Shown: positions 42,007-50,564, counted from the stretch's first letter. The stretch: 64,000 nt of DNA from Soonwooa buanensis (GCF_900167905.1 NZ_FUYZ01000006.1:62001-126000), one strand, 5' to 3'. Translations and numbers: made by a program. The notes: a model not told the origin generated them from the sequence alone.

Positions 42007-42083
42007 TGAATTATGAATTATGAATTATGAATTATGAATTATGAATTATGAATTATGAATTATGAATTATGAATTATGAATTA
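42006..42083. repeat. Heptanucleotide microsatellite (ATGAATT)n
   Basis: About 11 uninterrupted copies of ATGAATT starting right at the TauE stop codon. Copy number is likely to vary by slippage. Confidence 0.92.
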
Positions 42084-42103
42084 TCAGAATTTAAGCAACA
42101 TTT

Positions 42104-42135
42104 CGTCACTTCGAGTAGCGCAGCGTATCGAGAAG
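42104..42135. repeat. REP-like palindromic unit
   Basis: CGTCACTTCGAGTAGCGCAG continuing to CGTATCGAGAAG, an imperfect palindrome of the same type as the paired repeats at 44057 and 44364. Confidence 0.65.
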
Positions 42136-42167
42136 TTAATTGAATTATGAATTATTTTTCTTAAAAA

Positions 42168-42210
42168 ACCATTAGCCATCAACCATCAACCAACAACCAA
42201 CAACCATCAA
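42168..42210. repeat. Tandem CCATCAA/CCAACAA heptamers
   Basis: About six degenerate 7-bp units (ATCAACC, AACAACC) just upstream of the shared regulatory box at 42218. Confidence 0.75.
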
Positions 42211-42217
42211 TACCCTA

Positions 42218-42237
42218 TGTAACAAAAGTAGCGGTGT
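42218..42237. promoter_or_regulatory. Shared box upstream of the MBL-rhodanese gene
   Basis: TGTAACAAAAGTAGCGGTGT, matching the box at 41151 over 15 consecutive bases, 45 bp before the ATG. Confidence 0.5.
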
Positions 42238-42281
42238 AAGATTTTAAATAGTAAGAACTTTGTACAACTAAATTAAAGAAT

Positions 42282-43694
42282 ATGAAAATAGAACAAATTT
42301 ATACAGGATGTCTAGCGCAGGGCGCTTATTATATAGTTTCCAACGGCGAGGCGGCGATAATTGACCCACTTCGTGAAACCCAACCTTATATCGAAAGATT
42401 GCAAAAAGATAATGTGACTTTAAAATACATTTTCGAAACGCATTTTCATGCAGATTTCGTTAGCGGTCACGTTGATTTAAGCAAAAAAACAGACGCGAAA
42501 ATTGTGTACGGACCAACTGCAAATCCAGATTTTGACGCAATTATTGCTGAAGACGGACAAATTTTTGAAATCGGGAACATCAAGATTAAAGTTCTTCACA
42601 CGCCAGGTCACACCATGGAAAGTAGCACTTATCTTTTAATTGATGAAAACGACAAAGAAACGGCGATTTTCTCTGGAGATACCTTGTTTTTGGGTGATGT
42701 TGGTCGCCCAGATTTAGCTCAAAAAGCAGCAAATATGACGCAGGAAGATTTGGCAGGTTTGCTTTATGATTCTTTGCAAAACAAAATTATGCCTTTGTCG
42801 GATGATATTACGGTGTATCCAGCTCATGGTGCAGGTTCCGCTTGTGGCAAGAATATGCAAAAAGAAACGGTTGACACTTTAGGAAATCAAAAAAAGACCA
42901 ATTATGCATTAAATCAACCTAATAAAGAAGCTTTCATTAAAGCAGTGACAGATGGTTTGTTGCCTCCGCCAGCATATTTTGGGATGAATGTGGCGATGAA
43001 CAAAAAAGGTTACGAAAACTTTGATGAGGTTTTAAATAACGGTTTAAAAGCTTTGTCAGCCGAAGAATTTGAAGAAATTGCAGAGAATTCTGAAGCTTTG
43101 ATTTTAGATACTCGTTCTGCGGCAGATTTTGCAAAGGGATTTATTCCGCAGTCGATAAATATTGGTCTGAATGGCGATTTTGCGCCTTGGGTTGGTGCTT
43201 TGGTGAGAGATGTTCGACAACCGATTTTGTTAGTAACCGATAAAGGAAATGAAGAAGAAGCAGTTACCAGATTGAGTCGTGTTGGTTTTGACCATATTTT
43301 AGGGCATCTTGAAAATGGTTTTGAAACTTGGAAAAATTCAGGAAAAGAAATCGATACCGTGAACAGAATTTCGGCCGAACAATTTAGTTCAGAATATTTT
43401 GAAGATATTAAAATTTTGGACGTTCGTAAAGAAAGCGAGTTCGAAGCAGAACACGTGCAAAATGCTTACAGCAGACCTTTGGCGTATATTAATGATTGGA
43501 TAAATAATGTAGATTCTAGCGAACCTTTTTACATTCATTGTGCGGGAGGTTACAGAAGTATGATGGCTGCAAGTATTCTTCAAGCACGTGGTTATCGTAA
43601 TTTTTCGGAAGTTGATGGAGGTTTTAGTGCCATTTCAAAAACGGATATTCCAAAAACAGATTTTGTTTGTCCATCTAAAAAAATGCAATTATGA
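42282..43694 (+). CDS. ETHE1-like persulfide dioxygenase fused to two rhodanese domains (CstB-like)
   Basis: A 470-aa protein. The metallo-beta-lactamase domain (~1-240) has ETHFHADFVSGH, HTPGHTMESSTYL and FSGDTLFLGDVGRPDL, as in ETHE1 persulfide dioxygenase. It is followed by rhodanese domain 1 (~255-355), which lacks an active-site Cys in its loop (LLVTDKGNE). Rhodanese domain 2 (~370-465) has a catalytic Cys in FYIHCAGGYRSM. This is the MBL-Rhd-Rhd layout of CstB-type enzymes, which turn persulfide into sulfite and thiosulfate. The next rhodanese gene overlaps its stop by 4 bp. Confidence 0.9.
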   Translation: MKIEQIYTGCLAQGAYYIVSNGEAAIIDPLRETQPYIERLQKDNVTLKYIFETHFHADFVSGHVDLSKKTDAKIVYGPTANPDFDAIIAEDGQIFEIGNIKIKVLHTPGHTMESSTYLLIDENDKETAIFSGDTLFLGDVGRPDLAQKAANMTQEDLAGLLYDSLQNKIMPLSDDITVYPAHGAGSACGKNMQKETVDTLGNQKKTNYALNQPNKEAFIKAVTDGLLPPPAYFGMNVAMNKKGYENFDEVLNNGLKALSAEEFEEIAENSEALILDTRSAADFAKGFIPQSINIGLNGDFAPWVGALVRDVRQPILLVTDKGNEEEAVTRLSRVGFDHILGHLENGFETWKNSGKEIDTVNRISAEQFSSEYFEDIKILDVRKESEFEAEHVQNAYSRPLAYINDWINNVDSSEPFYIHCAGGYRSMMAASILQARGYRNFSEVDGGFSAISKTDIPKTDFVCPSKKMQL

Positions 43695-44011
43695 TTATTG
43701 ATTTTCTAAAAAAGATTTTCGGTTCCGAAGATTCAGAAAAACTGATGGAAGCTATCACGAATGGAGCGACTTTAATCGATGTTCGTTCCAAAGGAGAATT
43801 TGCTTCGGGAAGTATAAAAAATGCGGTGAATATTCCGTTAAATGAAATTTCAAATCAAAAAAACAAGTTGAAAAATAAAGAAAATATTGTGGTTTTTTGC
43901 AGAAGTGGAATGAGAAGTAAACAAGCGCAATCTATTTTAAAACAAGCTGGATTTGAGAACGTTTTTAATGGAGGTTCTTTGCAAAATATGAAAAAATTAA
44001 CGACGAATTGA
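43691..44011 (+). CDS. Single-domain rhodanese
   Basis: A 106-aa sulfurtransferase with the active-site Cys in VVFCRSGMRSKQA (~residue 75). The CRSGMRS loop is typical of small rhodaneses that carry persulfide sulfur. Its ATG overlaps the MBL-rhodanese stop (ATGA), which shows translational coupling, so it probably feeds or drains persulfide for that enzyme. Confidence 0.9.
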   Translation: MIIDFLKKIFGSEDSEKLMEAITNGATLIDVRSKGEFASGSIKNAVNIPLNEISNQKNKLKNKENIVVFCRSGMRSKQAQSILKQAGFENVFNGGSLQNMKKLTTN

Positions 44012-44056
44012 TTTTTTGAAACATCGATATATCAGAGAACACTATCACAGCTTTAT

Positions 44057-44141
44057 CGTCAGTTCGCGTAAATTTTGAGAAAATCTTATCGAGAACTTTT
44101 TGAAAGAGATTTCTCGATACGCTTCGCTACTCGAAATGACG
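44057..44141. repeat. 85-bp inverted-repeat element (REP pair), copy 1
   Basis: Opens with CGTCAGTTCGCGTA and closes with TACTCGAAATGACG, each arm containing the TCGAGTAGCGAAGCGTATCGA-type palindrome. The spacer is GAACTTTTTGAAAGAGAT. A second copy follows ~220 bp later. There is no coding frame. Confidence 0.78.
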
Positions 44142-44363
44142 AAATGATTAATTTCACTTTAAATAAAAAAGAATCAAAGAACGCAAAGGAAAATAATAAG
44201 TTGATGTAAAAATGAGATAGACAAAGGCGTAAAACTTATTGAAGTAAGAGAAAAGTTTTGTTTTCCGATGATAAACGAAGTGGCTTAGTTTTACTTTAAG
44301 AACAAACCGAAGATTCAAATCTTTGTTTTACTTTGCGTTTAGTTATTTAAATTTTGAAGTATT
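44142..44363. other. Spacer between two REP pairs
   Basis: AT-rich, no gene. Contains only weak direct repeats of AAAG/AACG-rich sequence; nothing supportable. Confidence 0.4.
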
Positions 44364-44450
44364 CCGTCAGTTCGAGTAGATTTTGAAAAAATCGTATCGA
44401 GAACTTTTTTGAAAGAGATTTTTTGATACGCTTCGCTACTCGAAATGACC
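44364..44450. repeat. 87-bp inverted-repeat element (REP pair), copy 2
   Basis: Opens CCGTCAGTTCGAGTAGA and closes with CGCTACTCGAAATGAC, near-identical in plan and spacer (GAACTTTTTTGAAAGAGATT) to the copy at 44057. Confidence 0.78.
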
Positions 44451-44559
44451 TTAATGCTAAAAGAAATCTGATGAAAATATAGATTTATCTTTAATTATTA
44501 TACATCAACTTTAAATTTGAAATAAATTCCTTCCTTGCGACAAATTTTAAACTATAAAA

Positions 44560-45204
44560 ATGAATACAGAAGAAAATAAAAATCAAGATCTAAAATGTTG
44601 CGTAACGCAATGCGACCTTCCTTTAGACAAAAAATATTGGGACACACGTTGGGAAAATCAAGAAACGGCTTGGGATGTTGGCTACGCATCACCTGTAATA
44701 ACTGATTATATGGATAAAATTGAGGATAAAAATATTTCGATTTTAATTCCTGGTTGTGGCAATGCTTACGAAGCCGAATATCTTTTAAAGAATGGTTTTC
44801 AAAATATTACTCTCATCGATATTGCGCCTAAAGCAGTCGAAATTTTGCAAAGTAAATTCAGGAATGATCCTCAAATAAAAGTGATTTTAGGTGATTTTTT
44901 TGAACATCAAGGACAATATGATTTGATGTTGGAACAGACTTTTTTCTGCGCAATTCCGCCATCAATGAGAGAAAACTATGCGAAAAAATCTGCTGAACTT
45001 TTGCAGCCAAATGGTAAAATTGTAGGCGTTATGTTTGATACGGTTTTCGAACATCAAGGACCTCCGTTTGGTGGTTGTCCCTGCGAATACAAACCCATTT
45101 TTGAACCTTATTTCAAAATCAAAAAAATGGAAGAATGTTACAATTCAATTCCTCCAAGAAAAGGCAGTGAAATCTTTGTTGAGCTAGAAGTTATAAAAAA
45201 ATAG
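44560..45204 (+). CDS. Thiopurine S-methyltransferase (TPMT)-family methyltransferase
   Basis: A 214-aa class I SAM-dependent methyltransferase of the TPMT family: KYWDTRWENQETAWDVG at the start, SAM-binding ILIPGCGNAYEAEYL, then LIDIAPKAVE and EQTFFCAIPPSMRENYA. TPMT-family enzymes methylate thiols, halides, tellurite/selenite or hydrogen sulfide. Set between persulfide enzymes and YeeE sulfur transporters, a thiol or H2S methyltransferase role fits best; this is inference. An N-terminal CC pair and two more Cys (GGCPCEY) are notable. Confidence 0.88.
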   Translation: MNTEENKNQDLKCCVTQCDLPLDKKYWDTRWENQETAWDVGYASPVITDYMDKIEDKNISILIPGCGNAYEAEYLLKNGFQNITLIDIAPKAVEILQSKFRNDPQIKVILGDFFEHQGQYDLMLEQTFFCAIPPSMRENYAKKSAELLQPNGKIVGVMFDTVFEHQGPPFGGCPCEYKPIFEPYFKIKKMEECYNSIPPRKGSEIFVELEVIKK

Positions 45205-45275
45205 AATCAAGAATCATGAACCAAGAGCCAAGAAGTGATATGAAAAAAATATCTCAAATCTTGATTCTTGGTTCT
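45203..45275. repeat. Imperfect stem-loop between the TPMT and YeeE genes
   Basis: TAGAATCAAGAATC (45203-45216) pairs with GATTCTTGGTTCTA (45262-45275), 13 of 14 bases. Related units (GAGCCTAGAATCAA, twice) occur after the YeeE gene near 45864-45891. Confidence 0.55.
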
Positions 45276-45297
45276 AGCATCTAAAATCTTAAAAAAA

Positions 45298-45861
45298 ATG
45301 TTAGAACTTATAAAAAATCCGTGGCCATGGTATGTTGCGGGACCTTTAATCGGACTTACAGTCCCAATGTTGCTTATTTTAGCGAACAAAACTTTTGGAA
45401 TTTCGTCGTCGTTAAGACATATTTGTGCGTCTTGTGCGCCATCGAATATTCCGTTTTTTAAATACAATTGGAAAAGCGAAATCTGGAATTTAGTTTTCGT
45501 TTTCGGAATTTTAATCGGCGGTTTTATTGCTTTTAATTTTCTTTCAAATGGGCAACCAGTCGATGTTAACCCAAATCTAAAAACAGAATTAGCAGGTTAC
45601 GGAATTACAGATTTCTCAAGTTTAATTCCATCTGATTTCATGAACTGGGAAACTTTATTTTCATTAAAAGGCTTCTTTTTATTCGTCGTTGGCGGATTTT
45701 TAGTCGGCTTCGGAACGCGTTACGCAGGCGGTTGTACAAGCGGACATTCCATCATGGGATTATCAAATCTTCAGTGGCCATCTTTGGTTGCAACCATTTG
45801 CTTTATGTTAGGCGGCTTCATCGTTGCTAATTTCGTAATGCCATGGATTTTATCATTGTAA
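45298..45861 (+). CDS. YeeE/YedE-family sulfur transporter, part 1
   Basis: A 187-aa membrane protein with ~5 hydrophobic segments. Conserved Cys sites are RHICASCAPSNIPFF and GTRYAGGCTSGHSIMG, the latter being the YeeE/YedE signature. Family members (TsuA-like/PmpA) import thiosulfate or move sulfane sulfur through Cys relays. I chose the ATG at 45298; an upstream TTG start would overlap the stem-loop. It is paired with the next gene, which supplies the second half of the transporter. Confidence 0.87.
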   Translation: MLELIKNPWPWYVAGPLIGLTVPMLLILANKTFGISSSLRHICASCAPSNIPFFKYNWKSEIWNLVFVFGILIGGFIAFNFLSNGQPVDVNPNLKTELAGYGITDFSSLIPSDFMNWETLFSLKGFFLFVVGGFLVGFGTRYAGGCTSGHSIMGLSNLQWPSLVATICFMLGGFIVANFVMPWILSL

Positions 45862-45955
45862 AGAGCCTAGAATCAAGAGCCTAGAATCAAGATTTAAGGA
45901 TGTGAAACCTTAAGCTTAAAACTCAAAACTTGCAATTCAAATCAAAATTTAAAAA

Positions 45956-46375
45956 ATGAAAACATTAGATTATATAAAATTTTTAATAGCCGGAATATTC
46001 TTCGGAATCGTCATCACAAAAGCCGAACTCATCAGTTGGTTTAGAATTCAGGAAATGTTCCGTTTGCAATCTTTCCACATGTACGGCGTTATCGGAAGTG
46101 CCGTTGTGACGGCAATGTTGTCGGTTTGGTTAATCAAAAAATTCAAAATCAAATCTTTGGATGGCGAACCTATAAAAATCGCAGACAAAAAATTCAACAA
46201 AGGTCAAATTTATGGCGGATTAATCTTCGGATTTGGCTGGGCGATTACAGGCGCTTGTCCAGGACCATTGTTTGCGCAAATCGGAACTGGCGCTTTGGTC
46301 GTAACGGTGACGCTACTTTCAGCCATTTTGGGAACTTGGGTTTACGGTAAATTCCGTGAAAAATTGCCGCATTAG
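45956..46375 (+). CDS. YeeE/YedE-family protein, part 2 (DUF6691)
   Basis: A 139-aa protein with four membrane segments and the second YeeE-like Cys motif, GWAITGACPGPLFAQIGTG. In Bacteroidota and Proteobacteria two half-size YeeE proteins lie side by side and are thought to form one transporter. The gap to part 1 is 94 bp and holds short repeats. It is expected to work with the upstream persulfide enzymes. Confidence 0.87.
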   Translation: MKTLDYIKFLIAGIFFGIVITKAELISWFRIQEMFRLQSFHMYGVIGSAVVTAMLSVWLIKKFKIKSLDGEPIKIADKKFNKGQIYGGLIFGFGWAITGACPGPLFAQIGTGALVVTVTLLSAILGTWVYGKFREKLPH

Positions 46376-46470
46376 AGATGCGAGGTTCGGGATACGAGTT
46401 GCGATATTCGAGATATGTGAAACGTGATAGAGGTTTATCTTAATATTACAAGTTTAAAATATGATTAACT

Positions 46471-46505
46471 TTAAACCTTAAACCTTAAACCTTAAACCTT
46501 AAAAC
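46471..46505. repeat. Heptanucleotide microsatellite (TTAAACC)n
   Basis: Four exact TTAAACC units and a degenerate fifth, 60 bp before the ABC transporter gene. Confidence 0.85.
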
Positions 46506-46564
46506 CCGAAACTCGTCCCATCTAACTCATATTTTTCCTACATTTATGGTTCGCAAATTGAAAT

Positions 46565-48376
46565 ATGAAAAATCCTTTCAACCGAACCATCACAATTTTT
46601 GGAATATTTAAGCAGCTTCAACCTTTCATTAAGCCTTATCGTTTGATGATTTTTTGGACGCTGCTTCTTACTTTGTTAGGCGCTTTGGCGGCGCAAGTCA
46701 ACCCAATTGTCCTGAAATATACCGTTGATGAGGTGCAAAAATTGATAGATTTGCCGCATCCGATGAAAGAAGGTATTCATGTTTTGGTCGTTATTTCGAT
46801 TATTCTTTTGGTGAAGGAAATTGCGAATATCTTTATCAATTTTGGACAGAAATTTTATGGCGAAAAAATTAGAATTAATGTCAGTTCAGAGCTAGCGCAG
46901 CGCGCAATTGATAAAATTCTGACTTACAAAGTTTCTTATTTCAATGATGAAAACCATGAATCTGGAAAACTTCAAACCCGTATCGATAGAGGGATTGAAA
47001 GTTTAACAAAGCTTGTGCAAAACTTTTTTATCGATATTTTACCACTTTTCACAACATCGATTATTGCGTTAATCGTGATGTACATGCAGAATGTGTATGT
47101 CGGTTTGGTTTCCACGATTATTGTTCCTATTTATTTTTGGGTAAGCAATTTACAAGCTAAAAAGCTTTCGGGAGTCCGACGAACATTGAGAAATCAGCGT
47201 GAAGAAAAAACTTCTGGGTTACTCAATCTCATCAATTCAATTTTGGTGATTAAAAGTTTTGTTCGAGAAAAATTTGAAGGGAAAAAACAATACGATCTCC
47301 AGATGCAATTGATGGAAAGTCAGTTGTACACGCGTAAAACGAACTTTTTCTATGATGGATTAAAAACTTTTATCGAGCAAATTGGCGTTGTTTTAATCAT
47401 ACTTTTAACGGTTTATTTGGTGCTCGATCAGCAGATGACGATTGGTGCAATTATGTTGCATATTATGTTGTTCAACAACGTTTCTTCGCCTATTCGTCAG
47501 CTTCACAGGATTTATGATGATATGAATGATGCGATGATTTATGCTGAAGGTTATTTTGATATTTTGAATGCTGATGATGAGGAAGAACCAAGCGGAAAAT
47601 TTATTGAAAAAGAAATAAAAGGGACTTTTGAACTTCAAAACGTAAATTTCTCTTATCCCAACGGAACACAAGCGCTCTTTGATGTCAATATGTTAATTGA
47701 ACATGGTAAAACCACAGCATTGGTCGGACTTTCAGGCGCAGGAAAATCAACGGTGATTAATTTGCTGTGTAAATTTTATCTTCCAGATTCTGGCGAAATT
47801 TTGTTGGATAATGTAGATTTAAACGATTACGACAATACGTTTTTGAGGGATGATATTGGTTTGGTGCTTCAAAAAAATCACATTTTTAAAGGAAGTATTG
47901 AAGATAATATTCGATACGGCGACATGAACGCTAGTTTTGAAGAAGTAGAAGCAGCTGCGAAAAAAGCTTATTTACACGAACAAGTTTTAGATTTGCCATT
48001 GGCTTATCAGCATGATGCAACGCAACTTTCTGGTGGTCAACAACAACGAATTGCAATTGCAAGATTGTTCTTAAAAAATCCACCTATTATTTTCTTAGAC
48101 GAACCAACAGCAAGTTTGGATGCAATTGCAACGGAACAAATTAAAAACTCGTTGGATGCCATTAAAAAAGGACGAACGGTGGTGATTATTTCTCATTCGT
48201 TGTCACAAATTATCGATTCGGATACGATTTATGTGATGAAAAAAGGTCGAGTGGTAGAACATGGAAACCACGATGAATTATATCATTTAGACGGAACTTA
48301 TAAAGAAATTTTTGATGCTTCCGCCCGAAGTTTGAACCTTGATTTGTTGGTGAAAACTTATAAAGATGAGGAATAG
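46565..48376 (+). CDS. ABC exporter (fused membrane and ATPase domains)
   Basis: A 603-aa half-exporter. Six transmembrane helices lie within ~20-330, followed by an ATPase domain with Walker A VGLSGAGKST, Q-loop VLQKNHIF, signature LSGGQQQR, Walker B PIIFLDEPTA and switch ISHSL. It works as a homodimer exporting lipids, peptides or drugs; the substrate is not evident. It is last in the run after the YeeE genes but separated by a microsatellite, so it is probably an independent unit. Confidence 0.9.
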   Translation: MKNPFNRTITIFGIFKQLQPFIKPYRLMIFWTLLLTLLGALAAQVNPIVLKYTVDEVQKLIDLPHPMKEGIHVLVVISIILLVKEIANIFINFGQKFYGEKIRINVSSELAQRAIDKILTYKVSYFNDENHESGKLQTRIDRGIESLTKLVQNFFIDILPLFTTSIIALIVMYMQNVYVGLVSTIIVPIYFWVSNLQAKKLSGVRRTLRNQREEKTSGLLNLINSILVIKSFVREKFEGKKQYDLQMQLMESQLYTRKTNFFYDGLKTFIEQIGVVLIILLTVYLVLDQQMTIGAIMLHIMLFNNVSSPIRQLHRIYDDMNDAMIYAEGYFDILNADDEEEPSGKFIEKEIKGTFELQNVNFSYPNGTQALFDVNMLIEHGKTTALVGLSGAGKSTVINLLCKFYLPDSGEILLDNVDLNDYDNTFLRDDIGLVLQKNHIFKGSIEDNIRYGDMNASFEEVEAAAKKAYLHEQVLDLPLAYQHDATQLSGGQQQRIAIARLFLKNPPIIFLDEPTASLDAIATEQIKNSLDAIKKGRTVVIISHSLSQIIDSDTIYVMKKGRVVEHGNHDELYHLDGTYKEIFDASARSLNLDLLVKTYKDEE

Positions 48377-48443
48377 TTAATTTGAAAATTTGGAAGTTGG
48401 TTAATTTGATAATTTATATGAATGTAAGTGGTTCTTCAAAAAA

Positions 48444-48476
48444 AATATCGAGAAGCTTATAAAGATTCTCGATATT
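48444..48476. terminator. Hairpin between the ABC exporter and the convergent sigma operon
   Basis: AATATCGAGAA / TTCTCGATATT, a perfect 11-bp stem with an 11-nt loop and A/T flanks. Confidence 0.55.
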
Positions 48477-48561
48477 ATTAATTTTGAAATTTATGATTTT
48501 TAATTGAGAATTAATTTCGTCAATTTTTATTAAATTAAAATTTAAACATTTAACATTTACT

Positions 48562-49155
48562 TTATTTAAACTGGTTTTCCAAATTCTGAAGTTCAGAAAT
48601 AATAGAATTGATGCGATTTTCCGTTTTTCTTAATTGACGTTTTCCTAAATAGAAATAAGCGAACAAAATCCATCCAAAAGTTAAGGCATAAGCGATAATT
48701 TTAAACTGTAAACTACCATCTTGCAGCACTTCAACCATATAAAGTCCTAACGCAGCACTTAACAAAATAAAATACAAAGGTATATTCCAACGGACTAATT
48801 TTTTTCTGTATTCATTATAGTTTTGCCATTGTTGAAGATATTTAGAAGGCTCTGCATTTTCATCAATTTCTTTTATTTTTTTTGCATTTACAAAAGAAAC
48901 GATAGCTTGCAAAAGGCAGATGAGAGCAACTGCAAACATGGCAAAATAAAGCGTCACACTCGGATGTCGAAAATCTATAAAATATGCCAATCCTAAAATA
49001 TAGATTGCTGTTAAGCTTAGCAAAATGCTTCCAATTCTTTCTTTACGAATCATTTTTTGCTGGCTGTTTGTCATTTTAGAAAAATCAAACTTTAGTTCTG
49101 GAGCGGGCTCCGAGTTCGATTTCCAAAGCTGTTGTATATCATTGAAGTCTTGCAT
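48562..49155 (-). CDS. Membrane protein following an ECF sigma factor (possible anti-sigma or partner)
   Basis: A 197-aa protein. A cytoplasmic N-terminus of ~40 residues (DIQQLWKSNSEP) precedes two pairs of transmembrane helices (~43-62, 70-90, 124-142, 150-170) and a charged C-terminal helix. It overlaps the sigma factor gene by 17 bp. This position and the short N-terminal cytosolic segment suggest an anti-sigma factor or sensor, but no zinc-binding anti-sigma motif is present. The role is inferred from position. Confidence 0.65.
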   Translation of the reverse strand: MQDFNDIQQLWKSNSEPAPELKFDFSKMTNSQQKMIRKERIGSILLSLTAIYILGLAYFIDFRHPSVTLYFAMFAVALICLLQAIVSFVNAKKIKEIDENAEPSKYLQQWQNYNEYRKKLVRWNIPLYFILLSAALGLYMVEVLQDGSLQFKIIAYALTFGWILFAYFYLGKRQLRKTENRINSIISELQNLENQFK

Positions 49156-49633
49156 TTTCTTTAAAAATTTCGGTAAGTTCTTTTTTTATTCTATGAATTT
49201 TCACACGCAGATTATTTTCGGTAATTCCTGTAATCTCTGCAATTTCTTCGTAAGCTTTTTCCTCCAAAACCAAAGAAATAATAATTCTGTCGGCTTCCTT
49301 TAGTTGGTGAATACTTTTGTGAAGAATCTGGATGTCTTGTTGACGGTCATCGCTCGGTTCGTCTGCAATATTGGGGAGTTTTGCGTCAGAAATTCTTTCC
49401 GTTCGCTTTTGCTTTTCGAGACTCATTAGGCATTTATTTACGGCAATTCTGTAAATCCAAGTGCTCAATTTTGCATCATTTCTGAACTGTTCCAGATTTT
49501 GCCAAACCGCTATGAAAGTCTCTTGCAGAACATCTTTCGCCTTGTCGGTATCACCTGTGTAACTCAAGCAAAGTTTCCTAATTCCTGGCGCAAACTCCTT
49601 ATATATTTCGTTGAAATATTCTTGTGAGGGCAT
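49139..49633 (-). CDS. ECF RNA polymerase sigma factor
   Basis: A 164-aa sigma-70 family factor of normal ECF size: region 2 (FAPGIRKLCLSYTGDTDKAK, then DVLQETFIAVWQNL) and region 4 (LVLEEKAYEEIAEITGITEN, then NLRVKIHRIKKEL). Unlike the sigma factor at 19435 it ends right after region 4. It lies between an alpha/beta hydrolase gene (1-bp gap) and a membrane protein gene (17-bp overlap), so all three are cotranscribed. Confidence 0.92.
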   Translation of the reverse strand: MPSQEYFNEIYKEFAPGIRKLCLSYTGDTDKAKDVLQETFIAVWQNLEQFRNDAKLSTWIYRIAVNKCLMSLEKQKRTERISDAKLPNIADEPSDDRQQDIQILHKSIHQLKEADRIIISLVLEEKAYEEIAEITGITENNLRVKIHRIKKELTEIFKENARLQ

Positions 49634-49634
49634 C

Positions 49635-50564
49635 TTAATTTTTTAAGAATTTATCCAAATTATCGTAAAACCATTGCGGATTATCGTACATGATGAAATG
49701 TTTAGCGTCCGCAATTTGTAAAGTTAAGTTTTTTACATTTTTATATTGTTCAGAAAGCATTGTTCTAGATTGTTCAAGCGTTCCATAATTACTTCCTAAC
49801 ACCAAAACTGGACAAATAATTTTTGTTAAATCACCTCGCAAATCGGTGGTCATCATTTCGTAAAAAGCCGTTCCTAAGGTTGTTCTATCGCTTTTCATTT
49901 CCCAAGAAGCAACTAATTTTGCTTTTTCAGGATTGGTAACCAAAGCAGCAGCACCTTTTTCAGAAAACGCTTTTAGTTGCTCGTCCGTCATCGACGTAAA
50001 TTGTTTAACAGACGCATCTTTATTGATGAATTGCTTTGCTTGTTCCTCTGTAATTGCTGGATTTTGCAACGCTGGATAAAACGGAACGCCATCTACAATA
50101 ATCACTTTTTTGAAAAGTTGAGGTTCCGTACTTGCAATTGAAGCACTTAGAAATCCACCTAAACTATGTCCCATAATAATTGGATTTTTCAGATGTTTTT
50201 CTTTGGTGTACGTGATAATTTCGTCACGCATTTTAGGAAGAAAATCACCAGCAACTGGTTTTACACCTGCAAAACCAGGAAGTGTAAGAATATGACATTC
50301 GTAGTTGTTTTTCAAATGTTCGGCAGTTTCGTTCCACACGTCACCACTCGAACTAAAGCCCGGAATCATAATAATCGGCGTTCCTTTTCCCACAATTTTT
50401 ACATCAAAATCGTATTTCGATTGCGCGCTCAACATCGAGATAGAGCCAAGCAAAATTCCCATTGTGAAAATTCCTTTAAAAATATTTAGTTTTTGAGATT
50501 TAAAGATTTTCAAAATCAATATTGCACCAATAATTGTCCAAAAAGCTGTATGTAAAGTTTCCAT
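49635..50564 (-). CDS. Alpha/beta hydrolase
   Basis: A 309-aa protein with two N-terminal hydrophobic segments (~8-22 and 30-46), so membrane-anchored or exported, and an alpha/beta-hydrolase domain. The oxyanion region is MIPGFSSSGDVW, the nucleophile elbow is GHSLGGF, the late Asp lies in the CPVLVLGSNYG region, and the His in DAKHFIMYDNP. The substrate is unknown. It is the first gene of the sigma factor operon, an unusual partner for a sigma factor. Confidence 0.88.
   Translation of the reverse strand: METLHTAFWTIIGAILILKIFKSQKLNIFKGIFTMGILLGSISMLSAQSKYDFDVKIVGKGTPIIMIPGFSSSGDVWNETAEHLKNNYECHILTLPGFAGVKPVAGDFLPKMRDEIITYTKEKHLKNPIIMGHSLGGFLSASIASTEPQLFKKVIIVDGVPFYPALQNPAITEEQAKQFINKDASVKQFTSMTDEQLKAFSEKGAAALVTNPEKAKLVASWEMKSDRTTLGTAFYEMMTTDLRGDLTKIICPVLVLGSNYGTLEQSRTMLSEQYKNVKNLTLQIADAKHFIMYDNPQWFYDNLDKFLKN

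Noticed and set aside
42006-42210. Tandem repeats as a possible CRISPR array
   Set aside because: The 7-bp units are contiguous with no spacers; they are microsatellites.
44012-44559. Possible small gene or RNA in the 548-bp gap after the rhodanese
   Set aside because: The gap is filled by two REP pairs and AT-rich spacer; no frame longer than chance.
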